DNA of 34,309 nt from Chloroflexota bacterium (GTDB lineage Bacteria; Chloroflexota; Anaerolineae; Anaerolineales; Villigracilaceae). The stretch is taken from assembly GCA_016865985.1 (NCBI GenBank), contig VGNO01000007.1, positions 1 through 34,309 on the forward strand. Direction: 5' to 3'. Position numbers and translations under genes: made by a program. The notes beneath the pieces were generated by a model. It was not told the origin of the DNA and ran no database searches. It saw only the letters and a list, made by a program, of their open reading frames with translations. Below are positions 15,037 through 23,538 of this stretch, piece by piece. How positions within the stretch are numbered: the stretch's first letter is position 1; each line of letters starts with the position of its first letter.

Positions 15037-16842
15037 TTACATAACTTCTGGCGCCGTGATGCCCATCAACGCCAAAGCATTGGCAAGCGCCTGCCGGGCG
15101 GCAGCCACCAGATGCAGGCGGGCGGCCCGGATAGTCTCCACTTCAGACTGGATGACCGGCACGGCGTGGTAGAAACTGTGGAAGGTGTTCGCCAGTTCGT
15201 AGGCGTAACTGGCCACCACCAGCGGACGGTACTCCTGCGCGGCCTGCTCGACCACGTCCGGGAAGCGCGACATCAGGTCGATCAACTGGACCTCGTGCGG
15301 GGTCAGTTCGTACCCGAACGACGCCTCCGCCGGAGCGGTACCGCCCGCTTTGCGCAGGATGGAGTTGGCCCGCACGTGGGCGTTCTGGATGTACGGTCCG
15401 GTGCGGCCGTCGAAACTCAGGGCTTCGTCCATGTTGAAGACTGTGTCGCGGTTGTTGTCCACCGAGAGCATGGCATAGACCAGCGCGCCCAGCCCTACCT
15501 GGCGGGCCACTTTGCGGCGCTCGTCCTCGGGCATGTCGGGGGTGCGTTCTCCCATCGCTGCCAGGGCGCGGCGCTCGGCCTCCTCGATCACATCCTGGAG
15601 CAGCACCACCCGTCCGCGGCGGGCCGACATGGCCCCTTCCGGCAGGCTGACGAAGCCGTAGCCCAGGTGGAAACACTTCTCGGCCTGCGGGAAGCCCATC
15701 AGGCGCAGGATGGCAAAGGCCTGCTGCAAGTGCAGGCTCTGCCGCACGTCCACCACATAGACGGACCGGTCAACGTGATAGGTCTCGAACTTGACCTTCG
15801 CCAGCGCCAGGTCCTTGGTCAGGTAGAGCGAAGTCCCGTCGGCCCGCAGGATAACGTTGGTGCGGTACTTTTCCCTGGTCAGGCCCAGTTTCTCATCAAT
15901 CTTGACGATTACCGGCCCGCCCTGCGGACGTTCATCGTCGGCGATGCCGCGCCTGACGAGGTCTTCGGCGATGGCCTTGGACGGCTCGTCCACGTCGCTT
16001 TCGAAGAACCAGACGTCAATCTTGACATTCAGCGTATTCAGGATGTCGCGCAGTTCTTCCAGGCTCCACTCGCGCGTCTCCAGCCACAACTGGCGCACGG
16101 CGGGATCGCCCGCATCCCAACGTCGGTACAGGTCACGCCGCTCGGCGTCGTAGGCTTCGCGCTGCGCCTTCTGCCCGGGCGTCTCGTTCTCCTGCGGCTC
16201 GAGCAGTTTGACCGCCTCCACATAGATCTTCGAGAGCCATTGTCCTCGCTCGTGGATGCCCTGCGGCTCCTGGCCGCGGTGGAACTTGTCGTACGCCCAC
16301 AGGACCGTGATCACGCTCAGGCCGATGTCGCCCGGATACGACGCTCGGACCGTATCGAACCCGGCGAACTGGACGATGCGCGCCAGCACCTCGCCCAGGA
16401 TGATGTTGCGGGCGTGTCCGATGTGGACCGAATGGTGGGTGTTGACGTTGGCATATTCCACCATCACCCGTTCACCCTTCGGCTTCCCCGCCCCGAAGCG
16501 CGGACCCGAATCCAGCACGCCGCGCACCACACGCTGGGCGTACTCTGAGGTTGAGAAGTAAAGATTCAGATAGCCTTTCACCGCTTCGACGCGGCTGATG
16601 CCCGGCACGTCCATCTGACCGGCTATCTGTTCGGCGATCTCCTGGGCGCGCTGCGGCACCGGGACGCCGCCTACCTTCCCGGCCTTGGCTTCAGCCGCGG
16701 CAGTGGCGAAGAACGAGGTGCTGATGCCCCATTCCCCGCTGAACGGGATTGGCTTCCACTCCAGCGCGGCAACCGGGATGCCTTGCGCGTTGCAGAAGGC
16801 CTTGATCTTTGCTTCGAGGGTTTGTTGTTCGGTCAGAAACAT
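15037..16842 (-). CDS. argS: Arginyl-tRNA synthetase
   Basis: The roughly 601-residue class I synthetase charges tRNA-Arg. The N-terminal Add-1-like domain includes WGISTSFFATAAAEA. The HIGH motif is HIGH in NTHHSVHIGHARNIILGEV, near residue 140, and MSARRGRVVLLQDVI occupies the place of the KMSKS loop, with the lysine lost, as in many ArgRS. The C-terminal DALR anticodon-binding domain ends with RAARLHLVAAARQALANALALMG. ATG 16842 gives MFLTEQQ, which fits the family, but a TTG at 16860 has GGAGG-like sequence further upstream and is an alternative. The extended -10 TGATATAAT at about 16897-16889 lies upstream. Confidence 0.95.
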   Translation of the reverse strand: MFLTEQQTLEAKIKAFCNAQGIPVAALEWKPIPFSGEWGISTSFFATAAAEAKAGKVGGVPVPQRAQEIAEQIAGQMDVPGISRVEAVKGYLNLYFSTSEYAQRVVRGVLDSGPRFGAGKPKGERVMVEYANVNTHHSVHIGHARNIILGEVLARIVQFAGFDTVRASYPGDIGLSVITVLWAYDKFHRGQEPQGIHERGQWLSKIYVEAVKLLEPQENETPGQKAQREAYDAERRDLYRRWDAGDPAVRQLWLETREWSLEELRDILNTLNVKIDVWFFESDVDEPSKAIAEDLVRRGIADDERPQGGPVIVKIDEKLGLTREKYRTNVILRADGTSLYLTKDLALAKVKFETYHVDRSVYVVDVRQSLHLQQAFAILRLMGFPQAEKCFHLGYGFVSLPEGAMSARRGRVVLLQDVIEEAERRALAAMGERTPDMPEDERRKVARQVGLGALVYAMLSVDNNRDTVFNMDEALSFDGRTGPYIQNAHVRANSILRKAGGTAPAEASFGYELTPHEVQLIDLMSRFPDVVEQAAQEYRPLVVASYAYELANTFHSFYHAVPVIQSEVETIRAARLHLVAAARQALANALALMGITAPEVM

Positions 16843-16887
16843 GGTTTTGTTGCAGGACAAGTTGGAAACTTATCCTACCTCCGGCAA

Positions 16888-16900
16888 AATTATATCATCC
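16888..16900 (-). promoter_or_regulatory. Extended -10 promoter element of argS
   Basis: The minus strand reads GGATGATATAATT, containing the extended -10 TGATATAAT. The identical 13-mer stands before the gene starting at 26020. It is followed by GGAGGT and then the argS start. Confidence 0.55.
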
Positions 16901-16912
16901 GACAATCACAAA

Positions 16913-16945
16913 AGCGGGAGGCCCGTCGTTCTGGGCGCTCCCGCT
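16913..16945 (-). terminator. Terminator after rpsT
   Basis: AGCGGGAG (16913-16920) pairs with CTCCCGCT (16938-16945), with an inner GCCC/GGGC pairing. On the minus strand the stem is followed by TTTGTGATTG and on the plus strand by CATGATTTTT. Its place 30 bases after the rpsT stop makes it the likely rpsT terminator, separating it from argS. Confidence 0.65.
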
Positions 16946-16976
16946 CATGATTTTTGCAAGCCGCGAACGTCTATTC

Positions 16977-17489
16977 CTATTTCGCGCTGGTTTTTTTTGG
17001 TTTGGCAGTCGTCTTCTTGGCGGTTGTTACCTTCTTCGGCTTCGGGGATGGAGCGGCTGTCTCCTTCTTCTTGGGAGCAGCAGTCTTCTTCGAAGCGGCG
17101 GTCTTGGTCGCGCCCGACTTGGGGGCGGCCGCCTTGCGGGTGGTGGCCTTCTTCGCAGGTTCGACTGCAGTCTTGGTCTCGGCTGCCGGGGGTTCTTCGA
17201 TCTTCCTGACTTCAACGACTTCCGCCGGTTTGATGCCCGCCAGTTGCTTCAGCAAGCGCGATTTGCGGCGCGCGACATTGTTCTTGTGCAGCACGCCCTG
17301 CTGGGCAGCCTTGTCCAGCCGACTGATGGCCTGCATGACGGCAGTGCGGGAGGCATCGACCTGCCCGGCTTCGATCGCACTCTGGGCGGTCTTGATCGCC
17401 GAGCGGGTCTGGCCGCGCACCACGCGGTTGCGCAGGCGACGCTTTTCATTCTGACGATTGCGTTTGATTTGAGACTTGATGTTTGCCAA
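16977..17489 (-). CDS. rpsT: 30S ribosomal protein S20 with a long basic C-terminal tail
   Basis: The first 88 residues are a typical S20: MANIKSQIKRNRQNEKRRLRN and then HKNNVARRKSRLLKQLAG. S20 binds 16S rRNA early in small-subunit assembly. About 80 further residues follow, rich in lysine, alanine, threonine and proline (AAPKSGATKTAASKKTAAPK), like the tails of histone H1-type proteins. The whole is 170 residues, twice the usual length. The start codon is TTG, with GGAGG 8 bases before it; E. coli rpsT also starts with UUG, where the weak start is tied to autogenous control. A good promoter lies upstream (17531-17559). The gene is alone, with its own terminator. Confidence 0.95.
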   Translation of the reverse strand: MANIKSQIKRNRQNEKRRLRNRVVRGQTRSAIKTAQSAIEAGQVDASRTAVMQAISRLDKAAQQGVLHKNNVARRKSRLLKQLAGIKPAEVVEVRKIEEPPAAETKTAVEPAKKATTRKAAAPKSGATKTAASKKTAAPKKKETAAPSPKPKKVTTAKKTTAKPKKTSAK

Positions 17490-17530
17490 AGTTACTTCCT
17501 CCGAATGTCAATCCAGGTACACGGGTCGGT

Positions 17531-17559
17531 ATTCTACTTGAAAGGGGGTATTCTGTCCA
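17531..17559 (-). promoter_or_regulatory. rpsT promoter
   Basis: On the minus strand TGGACA (17559-17554) and TAGAAT (17536-17531) are separated by 17 bases, differing from consensus at one and two positions. It lies about 40 bases before the TTG start and is divergent from the comEC promoter. Confidence 0.65.
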
Positions 17560-17586
17560 GTACGGATTCAGGCATGCGTTTTCCCC

Positions 17587-17615
17587 TTGCACGGCTTGCC
17601 CGAACCCTGTACAAT
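17587..17615 (+). promoter_or_regulatory. comEC promoter
   Basis: TTGCAC (17587-17592) and TACAAT (17610-17615) are separated by 17 bases. The start codon used for comEC lies 58 bases downstream. Confidence 0.6.
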
Positions 17616-17673
17616 CGTGGCATCGGGGGTGGTTTCCCCGCAGCCCGGAACCCAACGGCAACCCTGTCTCCGC

Positions 17674-20031
17674 ATGACCATCCGACTTCCCCTCCTCTGG
17701 CTTTCATTGGCATTCCTGGCCGGCCTCATGCTGGCCGGTTCATTGTCCCTGTCGCTGACCGTCTGGTTGGTCCTGGCCGGGGCCAGCCTGCTGCTGGCCG
17801 GCGCGGCGTCCGTCCTACCCAGGCTGCGGCGGGGGCCTGGCGCGTCGCCCATCCCGGTTGTGCTGTGGCTCATCCCGGCCCTGGTCTTCCTGGGCGGAGC
17901 GCGTTACCAGGCCAGCCAGCCGCAGATCGACGCCTTCCACGTTGCCTGGTACAACGACCGTACCTATGACCTGCTCATCACCGGGACCGTGGTTGAACCG
18001 CCCGATACCCGTGAATCCTACACCAACTTGCGCCTGCAGGTGACCGGCGTGGATACCGGGCAGGGGTACGACTTCCCGGCCTCCGGCCTGCTCCTGGCGC
18101 GGGTGGACAGCGGTGAGGTGTACCACTATGGCGACATCCTGCGCCTGCGCGGCCGGCTGGAAACCCCGCCGGAGGACGAAGAATTCTCGTACCGCGATTA
18201 CCTGGCGCGGCAGGGCATCCATGCCTACATGCCGGAGGCCGAAGCCACCCGCCTGCCGGGTCGTGCAGGAAATCCCGTCCTGGCGGTCATCTTTTCTATC
18301 AAGGATGAATCCCTCACCAGTATCTACCGCATCTTCCCCGACCCGGAGGCCTCGCTCCTGGCGGGTATCCTGCTCGGCGTGGATACCGGCCTGCCGGCGG
18401 ATCTCCAGCAGGCATTTAAAGATACCGGCACGGCGCACATCATCGCCATTTCGGGTTTCAACATTGCCATCCTTTCCGGCCTGCTTGTCAGCCTGTTCAG
18501 CCGGGCGCTGGGTCCCCGGCGGGGTGTCGTGGCAGCCATAGCCGGCATTGCCCTCTACACCATCCTGGTCGGCGCGGACGCGGCGGTGGTGCGGGCGGCG
18601 GTGATGGGCACGCTCTCGCTCTTCGCCCGCCAGGTCGGCCGCCGCCAGGACGGGCTCAATACCCTGGGAGTGACCGCCGCCGTCATGTCCCTGTTCAACC
18701 CCTACCTGCCCTGGGATGTCGGCTTCCAACTTTCCTTCAGCGCCACCCTGGGACTGATCCTTTACGCCCAGCCCTTCCAGCAGGCGGCAGAGGCCTTCCT
18801 GGCGCGGCGGCTCCCACCCGAGACCGCCCAGCGGGTGGCGGCGCCGCTGGCCGAGTACTTCCTGTTCACCCTGGCGGCGCAACTCACCACCCTGCCGGTC
18901 ATGGCCTATCACTTCGGGCGTATCTCGCTCGTCTCGCTGGTTGCCAACCCCTTCATCCTGCCCGCCCAGCCGCCGGTGATGGTGTTGGGCGGGTTGGCGC
19001 TGCTGGTCAGCCTGGCGTACATCCCCGCCGGGAGGCTGGTTGCCCTGACGGCCTGGCCGTTCACAGCCTACACCATCCGGGCGGTGGAACTGTTCGACCG
19101 CCTGCCGGGCGGTGTGCTGGCGCTGGGCGACTTCTCGGCGCTCTTCGTTTTCCTGTTCTATGCCATCCTGTTGGTTCTCACCTTCGGCTGGGACCGCGTA
19201 AAAAACCTGCGCCCGGCGCTCAAGCCTGCCTTGCTCTTTTCCACCCTGGGTGTGCTGACCGTGCTGGTCTGGCGCTTTGCCGCCGCCGCCCCCGATGGCC
19301 GCCTGCACCTGACCTTCCTGGAGGTGGGTTCGGCCCACGCCATCCTGATCCAGACCCCCTCCGGGCGCGCCGTGCTGGTCAACGGCGGACCGGGAGTCGC
19401 CAGTCTCTCCGACGGTCTCGGGCGGCGCCTCCCGCCCTTCAACCGGCGGCTGGACTTCCTCGTGGTGGCGTCCACCGGGGAGCAGGAACTGGCGGCCCTG
19501 CCGCGACTGCTGGAGCGGTTCCCCCCGGCGCAGGCGCTGTGGGCGGGGAACCCCGAAGCCTCCTATGCCTCGCGCCAACTGGATGAAACCCTGACCGGAG
19601 GCGGGATCCCGGTCGTCTACGCCGCGCCTGGTGTCACCCTGGACCTGGGCGAGGGCGCCCGGCTCGAGGTCCTGGACGCCAACCCGCGCGGCGCGCTGTT
19701 GCTCGTTGCCTGGGAGGGCTTCCGCGCCTTGCTGCCGCTTGGCGTCAATTTTGCCGTCTTCGAGGAATTTGTATACGGCCGCGCCATCGGCCCGGTGACG
19801 GCGCTGCTGCTGGCCGAATCCGGTTACGCCCCGGCCAACCCACCCGATTGGATCGAAAACCTGCGCCCACAGGTCGTCATCCTGAGCGTCGCCGCCGACG
19901 ACCCGTTCGGCCTGCCCGACCCCCAGACGCTCGAGATCCTGAAAGGTTTTACCCTGCTGCGCACCGACCGCGACGGCTGGATCCACTTGACGACCGACGG
20001 CCGTAGTATGTGGGTGGAATCGGCGCGCTGA
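17674..20031 (+). CDS. comEC: ComEC/Rec2-family DNA uptake channel protein with degenerate C-terminal domain
   Basis: The 785-residue protein has an N-terminal pair of helices, a DUF4131-like beta domain and a competence domain with the hallmark TAHIIAISGFNIAILSGLL, followed by many helices. ComEC carries single-stranded DNA across the membrane during transformation. Its C-terminal metallo-beta-lactamase-like domain starts at LHLTFLEVGSAHAILIQTP, but residues that should bind metal are lost: DVGQGD is EVGSAH, DGG is NGG, and the HxHxDH loop is replaced by VVASTGEQELAALP. The nuclease-like activity is therefore probably absent. ATG 17674 (MTIRLPLLWL) begins the first helix and was preferred to the longer frame from 17587, whose start lies within the promoter. 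No clear ribosome-binding site is seen. Confidence 0.9.
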   Translation: MTIRLPLLWLSLAFLAGLMLAGSLSLSLTVWLVLAGASLLLAGAASVLPRLRRGPGASPIPVVLWLIPALVFLGGARYQASQPQIDAFHVAWYNDRTYDLLITGTVVEPPDTRESYTNLRLQVTGVDTGQGYDFPASGLLLARVDSGEVYHYGDILRLRGRLETPPEDEEFSYRDYLARQGIHAYMPEAEATRLPGRAGNPVLAVIFSIKDESLTSIYRIFPDPEASLLAGILLGVDTGLPADLQQAFKDTGTAHIIAISGFNIAILSGLLVSLFSRALGPRRGVVAAIAGIALYTILVGADAAVVRAAVMGTLSLFARQVGRRQDGLNTLGVTAAVMSLFNPYLPWDVGFQLSFSATLGLILYAQPFQQAAEAFLARRLPPETAQRVAAPLAEYFLFTLAAQLTTLPVMAYHFGRISLVSLVANPFILPAQPPVMVLGGLALLVSLAYIPAGRLVALTAWPFTAYTIRAVELFDRLPGGVLALGDFSALFVFLFYAILLVLTFGWDRVKNLRPALKPALLFSTLGVLTVLVWRFAAAAPDGRLHLTFLEVGSAHAILIQTPSGRAVLVNGGPGVASLSDGLGRRLPPFNRRLDFLVVASTGEQELAALPRLLERFPPAQALWAGNPEASYASRQLDETLTGGGIPVVYAAPGVTLDLGEGARLEVLDANPRGALLLVAWEGFRALLPLGVNFAVFEEFVYGRAIGPVTALLLAESGYAPANPPDWIENLRPQVVILSVAADDPFGLPDPQTLEILKGFTLLRTDRDGWIHLTTDGRSMWVESAR

Positions 20032-20150
20032 AATGCCCGGCAAGACCCTCCTGGGGAAGGGTGTGGTCTGGGGGAACTATCCGTATAATTGCTGCGTATT
20101 CTGGTGTTACAATCCGGCTCTATGGTTCCCCTGAAGGAGAGTTGTTTGTA

Positions 20151-20864
20151 ATGAGTAAAGTTATCCGTACGCTTCTCTTTATTCTTTTTGGGATCGGCGC
20201 GTTGTTTGGCATGACCCTGGCGGCAGCCACCACCATCGCCAACCTGGAAGCCGATTTCTATTTCGGTTTCAGTTACCAGGGCGATGAATCGCTCAAGAAC
20301 CTGGATTGCCCTGTCATTCTATCCGGGGACGAGGTTGGGACAGTGGCGGTTACCCTTTCCAACCCCAACGAAAAAGAGATCGAGCCGCTTTTCCAGGTGG
20401 AAATTGGGAACATGGGGCTCTTCCGCTCCTACCGCGACCGGATGTTCATCCCGGCCGGTGAAAGCCAGACCCTGCAATGGACAGTCTCGCGTGACGACGT
20501 GGTCTTCAACCACCTGATCTTGGTCAAACTCTTCCAGTTTGCGGCTTTCAAGACCCCCACCCGTGACGGTTCGTGTGGCATCGTCTACCTGGACCTGCCT
20601 TTCAGTGGCAACCAGGTTCTGGTGTCCACCATCGCCATCAGCCTGGCGGGGATGGGTCTCGCAATCCTGCTCTGGCTGGCATTGGACAAAATCCAGTCCG
20701 ATTACAAGGCGCGGCTGACGCGTGCCATGCTGGTGATGGCCGGTTGTGTGACCGCGGCGCTCGTCACCGGGGTGTTGGGCGTCTGGTTGCTGGGTGTGCT
20801 GTTCTTCATGGTCTCCCTGCTCCTGATCGCCGAAGTGGTCCGCTCGTTCACCGCCACTGCCTGA
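20151..20864 (+). CDS. Membrane protein of unknown function with an external beta domain
   Basis: The 237-residue protein starts MSKVIRTLLFILFGIGALFG, an anchor or signal helix, followed by an external domain of about 140 residues. That domain contains GTVAVTLSNPNEKEIEPLF and FIPAGESQTLQWTVSRDD, which read like an immunoglobulin-like beta-sandwich. Three helices follow near the end: VSTIAISLAGMGLAILLWLAL, MLVMAGCVTAALVTGVLGVWL and LGVLFFMVSLLLIAEVV. AAGGAGAG stands 8-10 bases before the ATG. It is the same strand as comEC, 119 bases away, with a TATAAT at 20084-20089 between them. No family was recognised; an envelope role is inference. Confidence 0.8.
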   Translation: MSKVIRTLLFILFGIGALFGMTLAAATTIANLEADFYFGFSYQGDESLKNLDCPVILSGDEVGTVAVTLSNPNEKEIEPLFQVEIGNMGLFRSYRDRMFIPAGESQTLQWTVSRDDVVFNHLILVKLFQFAAFKTPTRDGSCGIVYLDLPFSGNQVLVSTIAISLAGMGLAILLWLALDKIQSDYKARLTRAMLVMAGCVTAALVTGVLGVWLLGVLFFMVSLLLIAEVVRSFTATA

Positions 20865-20938
20865 TGCTCCGTGTAAGCGACTGACCGAAAAATGGATTGT
20901 CTGCTCATGCGATGACCTGGTACGAAATATCGGTTTAT

Positions 20939-20989
20939 CAACAGCCGCCCCAAAAGGACGGCTGTTGCGTTATCAACCGGGGATATAAT
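20939..20989 (+). promoter_or_regulatory. Hairpin plus -10 element before the folate cyclo-ligase
   Basis: CAACAGCCG (20939-20947) and CGGCTGTTG (20959-20967) form a perfect 9-base stem. TATAAT follows at 20984-20989, and the start codon is at 20996, exactly where transcription would begin. No Shine-Dalgarno sequence is seen, so the mRNA may be leaderless. The stem covers the place where a -35 would lie and lacks a T tract behind it. Confidence 0.5.
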
Positions 20990-20995
20990 CGCGGT

Positions 20996-21577
20996 ATGTC
21001 CATCCCGCCCGCCCTCGAAAAGGGACAACTCCGTTCGCAGTGCCGCCGGCAGCGCGCCAGCCTGGGGGCTGAATTCAGGCTCCAGGCCAGCAGGGAGATC
21101 TGCGCCCACATCACCGCCTGGCCTGTTTTCCAACAGGCGCGAGTGGTCTCCACCTATCTTGCCATGGGTGCCGAGGTGGACCTTTCCCTGCTCCTGGAAC
21201 AATATCCCACCAGACAATGGGCTGTGCCGCGCGTCCTGCCTGAAGGCCGGATGCTTTTCCATGCCTACGACCCCGCCCACCTGGTGCGACATCCATTTGG
21301 CATGGCAGAACCGGCTGCGCACCTGCCGCTGGTCGCGTCCCTGGAGATCGACCTGGCGCTCGTCCCCGGCCTGGCCTACGATATCTGCGGTTGGCGGCTG
21401 GGTTACGGCGGTGGTTTCTTCGACCGCTTCCTGGCCGGTTTTGGCGGGACCAGCCTGGGGGTGGCCTTCGCGGCGATGGTTTTGAGCGACCTCCCCCACC
21501 ACGGGCACGATGTCCCGGTCCAGTACCTGGCAACGGAAACGGGCGTCATCTGCGCTGCGAGCCGGCCAGCGGCCTGA
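20996..21577 (+). CDS. 5-formyltetrahydrofolate cyclo-ligase
   Basis: The 193-residue enzyme uses ATP to convert 5-formyltetrahydrofolate to 5,10-methenyltetrahydrofolate in one-carbon metabolism. The family landmarks are KGQLRSQCRRQRASL (N-terminal ATP-contacting basic helix), VVSTYLAMGAEVDL, IDLALVPGLAYDICGWRLGYGGGFFDRFL (the LGYGGGYYDR signature with FF) and a C-terminal VPVQYLATETGVI. The ATG at 20996 lies 6 bases after a TATAAT, so the message is probably leaderless. The 3' end overlaps the convergent YitT gene by 32 bases. Confidence 0.93.
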   Translation: MSIPPALEKGQLRSQCRRQRASLGAEFRLQASREICAHITAWPVFQQARVVSTYLAMGAEVDLSLLLEQYPTRQWAVPRVLPEGRMLFHAYDPAHLVRHPFGMAEPAAHLPLVASLEIDLALVPGLAYDICGWRLGYGGGFFDRFLAGFGGTSLGVAFAAMVLSDLPHHGHDVPVQYLATETGVICAASRPAA

Positions 21578-22430
21578 AACCCTCCCCCAGCGCCTCGTGC
21601 GCCTGGCCGATGACCATGAAGGCCGCAGGGTCGGCATCATGGACGATCCCCTTCAATTGCGCCACTTCGGAGCGCGCCACCACACAATAAAGGATGGTCT
21701 TATCGTCCCCGGTGAAGCCTCCCCGCCCTGCCAGATAGGTGACCCCGCGCTCCATGAGGTTCAAGATGCCATCTGCCACCTGCTCCGGCCGGGTGGTGAC
21801 GATGAAAGCCGTGCGCACCGTGCCGGGACCTTCGAGGGTGGTCTCGGCCACGATCCCGCTGACGTAGAGGGTCAGCAGGGCGTAGAGCGCCTTCTCCCAG
21901 CCGAAAATGAATCCGGCCGCCAGGATGACGGCTGAATCGACCAGCAGGTAACTCTGCGACATGGGCACGCCGCGCCAGTGGTTGAGGATGCGCGCCAGGA
22001 TGTCGCTCCCGCCGCTGGCGCCCAGCCCGCGGTATACCAGGCCGTAACCGACCCCGCAGACGATAGCCCCGTAAAGGGCGTTCAGCACCAGGTCCTCCAC
22101 CAGCCCCTCGGGTGGGAAGAACGGCAGCCAAAGGAGTGCGTCGGCGAACAGGGAGAAACCTGCCACCGCCGCCACCGTGCGGCTGATGAAACGCCGGCCG
22201 CCCAGGTAGCGCCAGCCGAGCAGGAAGAGCGGGATGTTGCCGGTGAAGACCATCAGGCCGATCGGCCAGCCGCTGAAATGGTTGACCAGTTGGGCGATGC
22301 CGCTCACCCCGCCGCTGGCCAGGTTGGCTGGGACGAGGAACAATTGCAGTCCGATCGCCTGGAGCAATGCCCCGGCTACGATGAGCAGGTAGTCACGGAC
22401 AAGCGGCCAGCGATGCTTCGCGTTTTTCAT
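21546..22430 (-). CDS. YitT family membrane protein
   Basis: The 294-residue protein has an N-terminal membrane half, with DYLLIVAGALLQAIGLQLFLVP, NLASGGVSGIAQLVNHFSG and GLGASGGSDILARIL, the glycine-rich loops typical of YitT/DUF161. A C-terminal DUF2179 domain follows: TAFIVTTRPEQVADGILN, ERGVTYLAGRGGFTGDDKTILYCVVARSE in two parts, ending with HDADPAAFMVIGQAHEALGEGF. The transported substance is not known for the family. Its ATG overlaps the stop codon of the dehydrogenase gene (ATGA), so the two are co-translated. The gene's end overlaps the folate cyclo-ligase gene on the other strand. Confidence 0.93.
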   Translation of the reverse strand: MKNAKHRWPLVRDYLLIVAGALLQAIGLQLFLVPANLASGGVSGIAQLVNHFSGWPIGLMVFTGNIPLFLLGWRYLGGRRFISRTVAAVAGFSLFADALLWLPFFPPEGLVEDLVLNALYGAIVCGVGYGLVYRGLGASGGSDILARILNHWRGVPMSQSYLLVDSAVILAAGFIFGWEKALYALLTLYVSGIVAETTLEGPGTVRTAFIVTTRPEQVADGILNLMERGVTYLAGRGGFTGDDKTILYCVVARSEVAQLKGIVHDADPAAFMVIGQAHEALGEGFRPLAGSQRR

Positions 22431-23326
22431 AAGGTATCCGGTAATTTCAACGCACTCCCGGCCATTTGTTCGATCACGCCGATGACTGCCGAGTTGTCCA
22501 GGTCGCCCATGCCCATCTGGAGCATGGCGTTGAATAACTGGGCATGGACGGCGGCCGACGGGAGCGGGACGCCATACTCGCGGGCCGACTCCATCACGAT
22601 GTCCAGGTCCTTGGCCTGCATGGAGGCTTTGAAACCCGGCTGGCGGTTACCGGCAAAGAGACGCGGCGGTTTGACATCCAGCGTCCAGCACTGGGCCGCG
22701 CCGCCCTTGATGGCCTCCACTACTTTTACGGGGTCCACGCCCGCCTTCTGGGAAAAGAGCAGCAGTTCGCCCATGGCCGCCATCTGCGCCGCGACCATGA
22801 TCTGGTTGGCAGCCTTGGCCACCTGCCCGGCCCCCGCCTCGCCCACGTGCGTGACCGTCTTCCCAATGGCCTGGAGGACCGGCAGCGCCGTTTCCAGCGC
22901 CTCCGCCGGGCCTCCGACCATGATCGCCAGGGTGGCGTTGCGCGCCCCGATATCGCCGCCGGAGACCGGCGCGTCCAGGCAGGACACGCCTTTTTCGGAC
23001 AGGCGCAGGCTCAGGGTCCGCGCCGTGGCGGGTTTGATGGTCGAATTGTCCACCCACACCAATCCTTTATGCGCCCCGGCCAGGATGCCATCCGCGCCCA
23101 GCGCCACCTGTTCCACGTCCGGCGAATCGGGCAGGTTGGTGAAGATCACATCCACCTGGGCTGCCGTCTCCGCCGGGGAGGTTGCGGGGCGCGCCCCCTC
23201 GGCGACCAGTTCATCCACGGCGGGACGCGAACGGTTGTGGACGACCAGCGGGAAGCCGGCTTTGAGGATGTTGCGGGCGATGGACTTGCCCATCAGGCCC
23301 AGGCCGATGTAACCGATTTTGAGCAT
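22427..23326 (-). CDS. Beta-hydroxyacid dehydrogenase (3-hydroxyisobutyrate / tartronate-semialdehyde reductase type)
   Basis: The 299-residue enzyme starts with the NAD(P)-binding motif GYIGLGLMGKSIARN (GxGxMG, residues 8-13). Then come WVDNSTIKPATARTL, the substrate loop CLDAPVSGGDIGARN, and the catalytic-lysine helix GEAGAGQVAKAANQIM. The C-terminal domain includes GFKASMQAKDLDIVMESAREYGVPLP. The family oxidises or reduces small beta-hydroxy acids; the substrate is not fixed by sequence alone. AGGAGGCGCT stands ahead of the ATG, and a minus-strand promoter lies at 23349-23378. It is followed directly by the YitT gene with a 4-base overlap. Confidence 0.92.
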   Translation of the reverse strand: MLKIGYIGLGLMGKSIARNILKAGFPLVVHNRSRPAVDELVAEGARPATSPAETAAQVDVIFTNLPDSPDVEQVALGADGILAGAHKGLVWVDNSTIKPATARTLSLRLSEKGVSCLDAPVSGGDIGARNATLAIMVGGPAEALETALPVLQAIGKTVTHVGEAGAGQVAKAANQIMVAAQMAAMGELLLFSQKAGVDPVKVVEAIKGGAAQCWTLDVKPPRLFAGNRQPGFKASMQAKDLDIVMESAREYGVPLPSAAVHAQLFNAMLQMGMGDLDNSAVIGVIEQMAGSALKLPDTL

Positions 23327-23348
23327 AGCGCCTCCTATGTACCGTAGG

Positions 23349-23378
23349 ATTATACCCGCCCCAGGCGCTGCCGGTCAC
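23349..23378 (-). promoter_or_regulatory. Promoter of the dehydrogenase-yitT pair
   Basis: On the minus strand TATAAT (23354-23349) lies 18 bases after GTGACC (23378-23373). The start codon at 23326 follows with AGGAGG in between. Confidence 0.55.
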
Positions 23379-23538
23379 GAGCAGAAGATGCGGTTTGCCA
23401 CCTCCGGCAGGGCTTTTGGGTACACCAATTTCGACCACCTCCGCTTACATATCCTGGTTGAGTGTGCACCCAACCCCACTTATAACCAGAGAGCCGCAAA
23501 TATTGCGGCCTCGATTCGTTCACGCCGCATGGCAATTC

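Noticed and set aside
17815-20043. A 742-residue minus-strand open frame
   Set aside because: It is the shadow of comEC; the ComEC hallmarks are on the plus strand.
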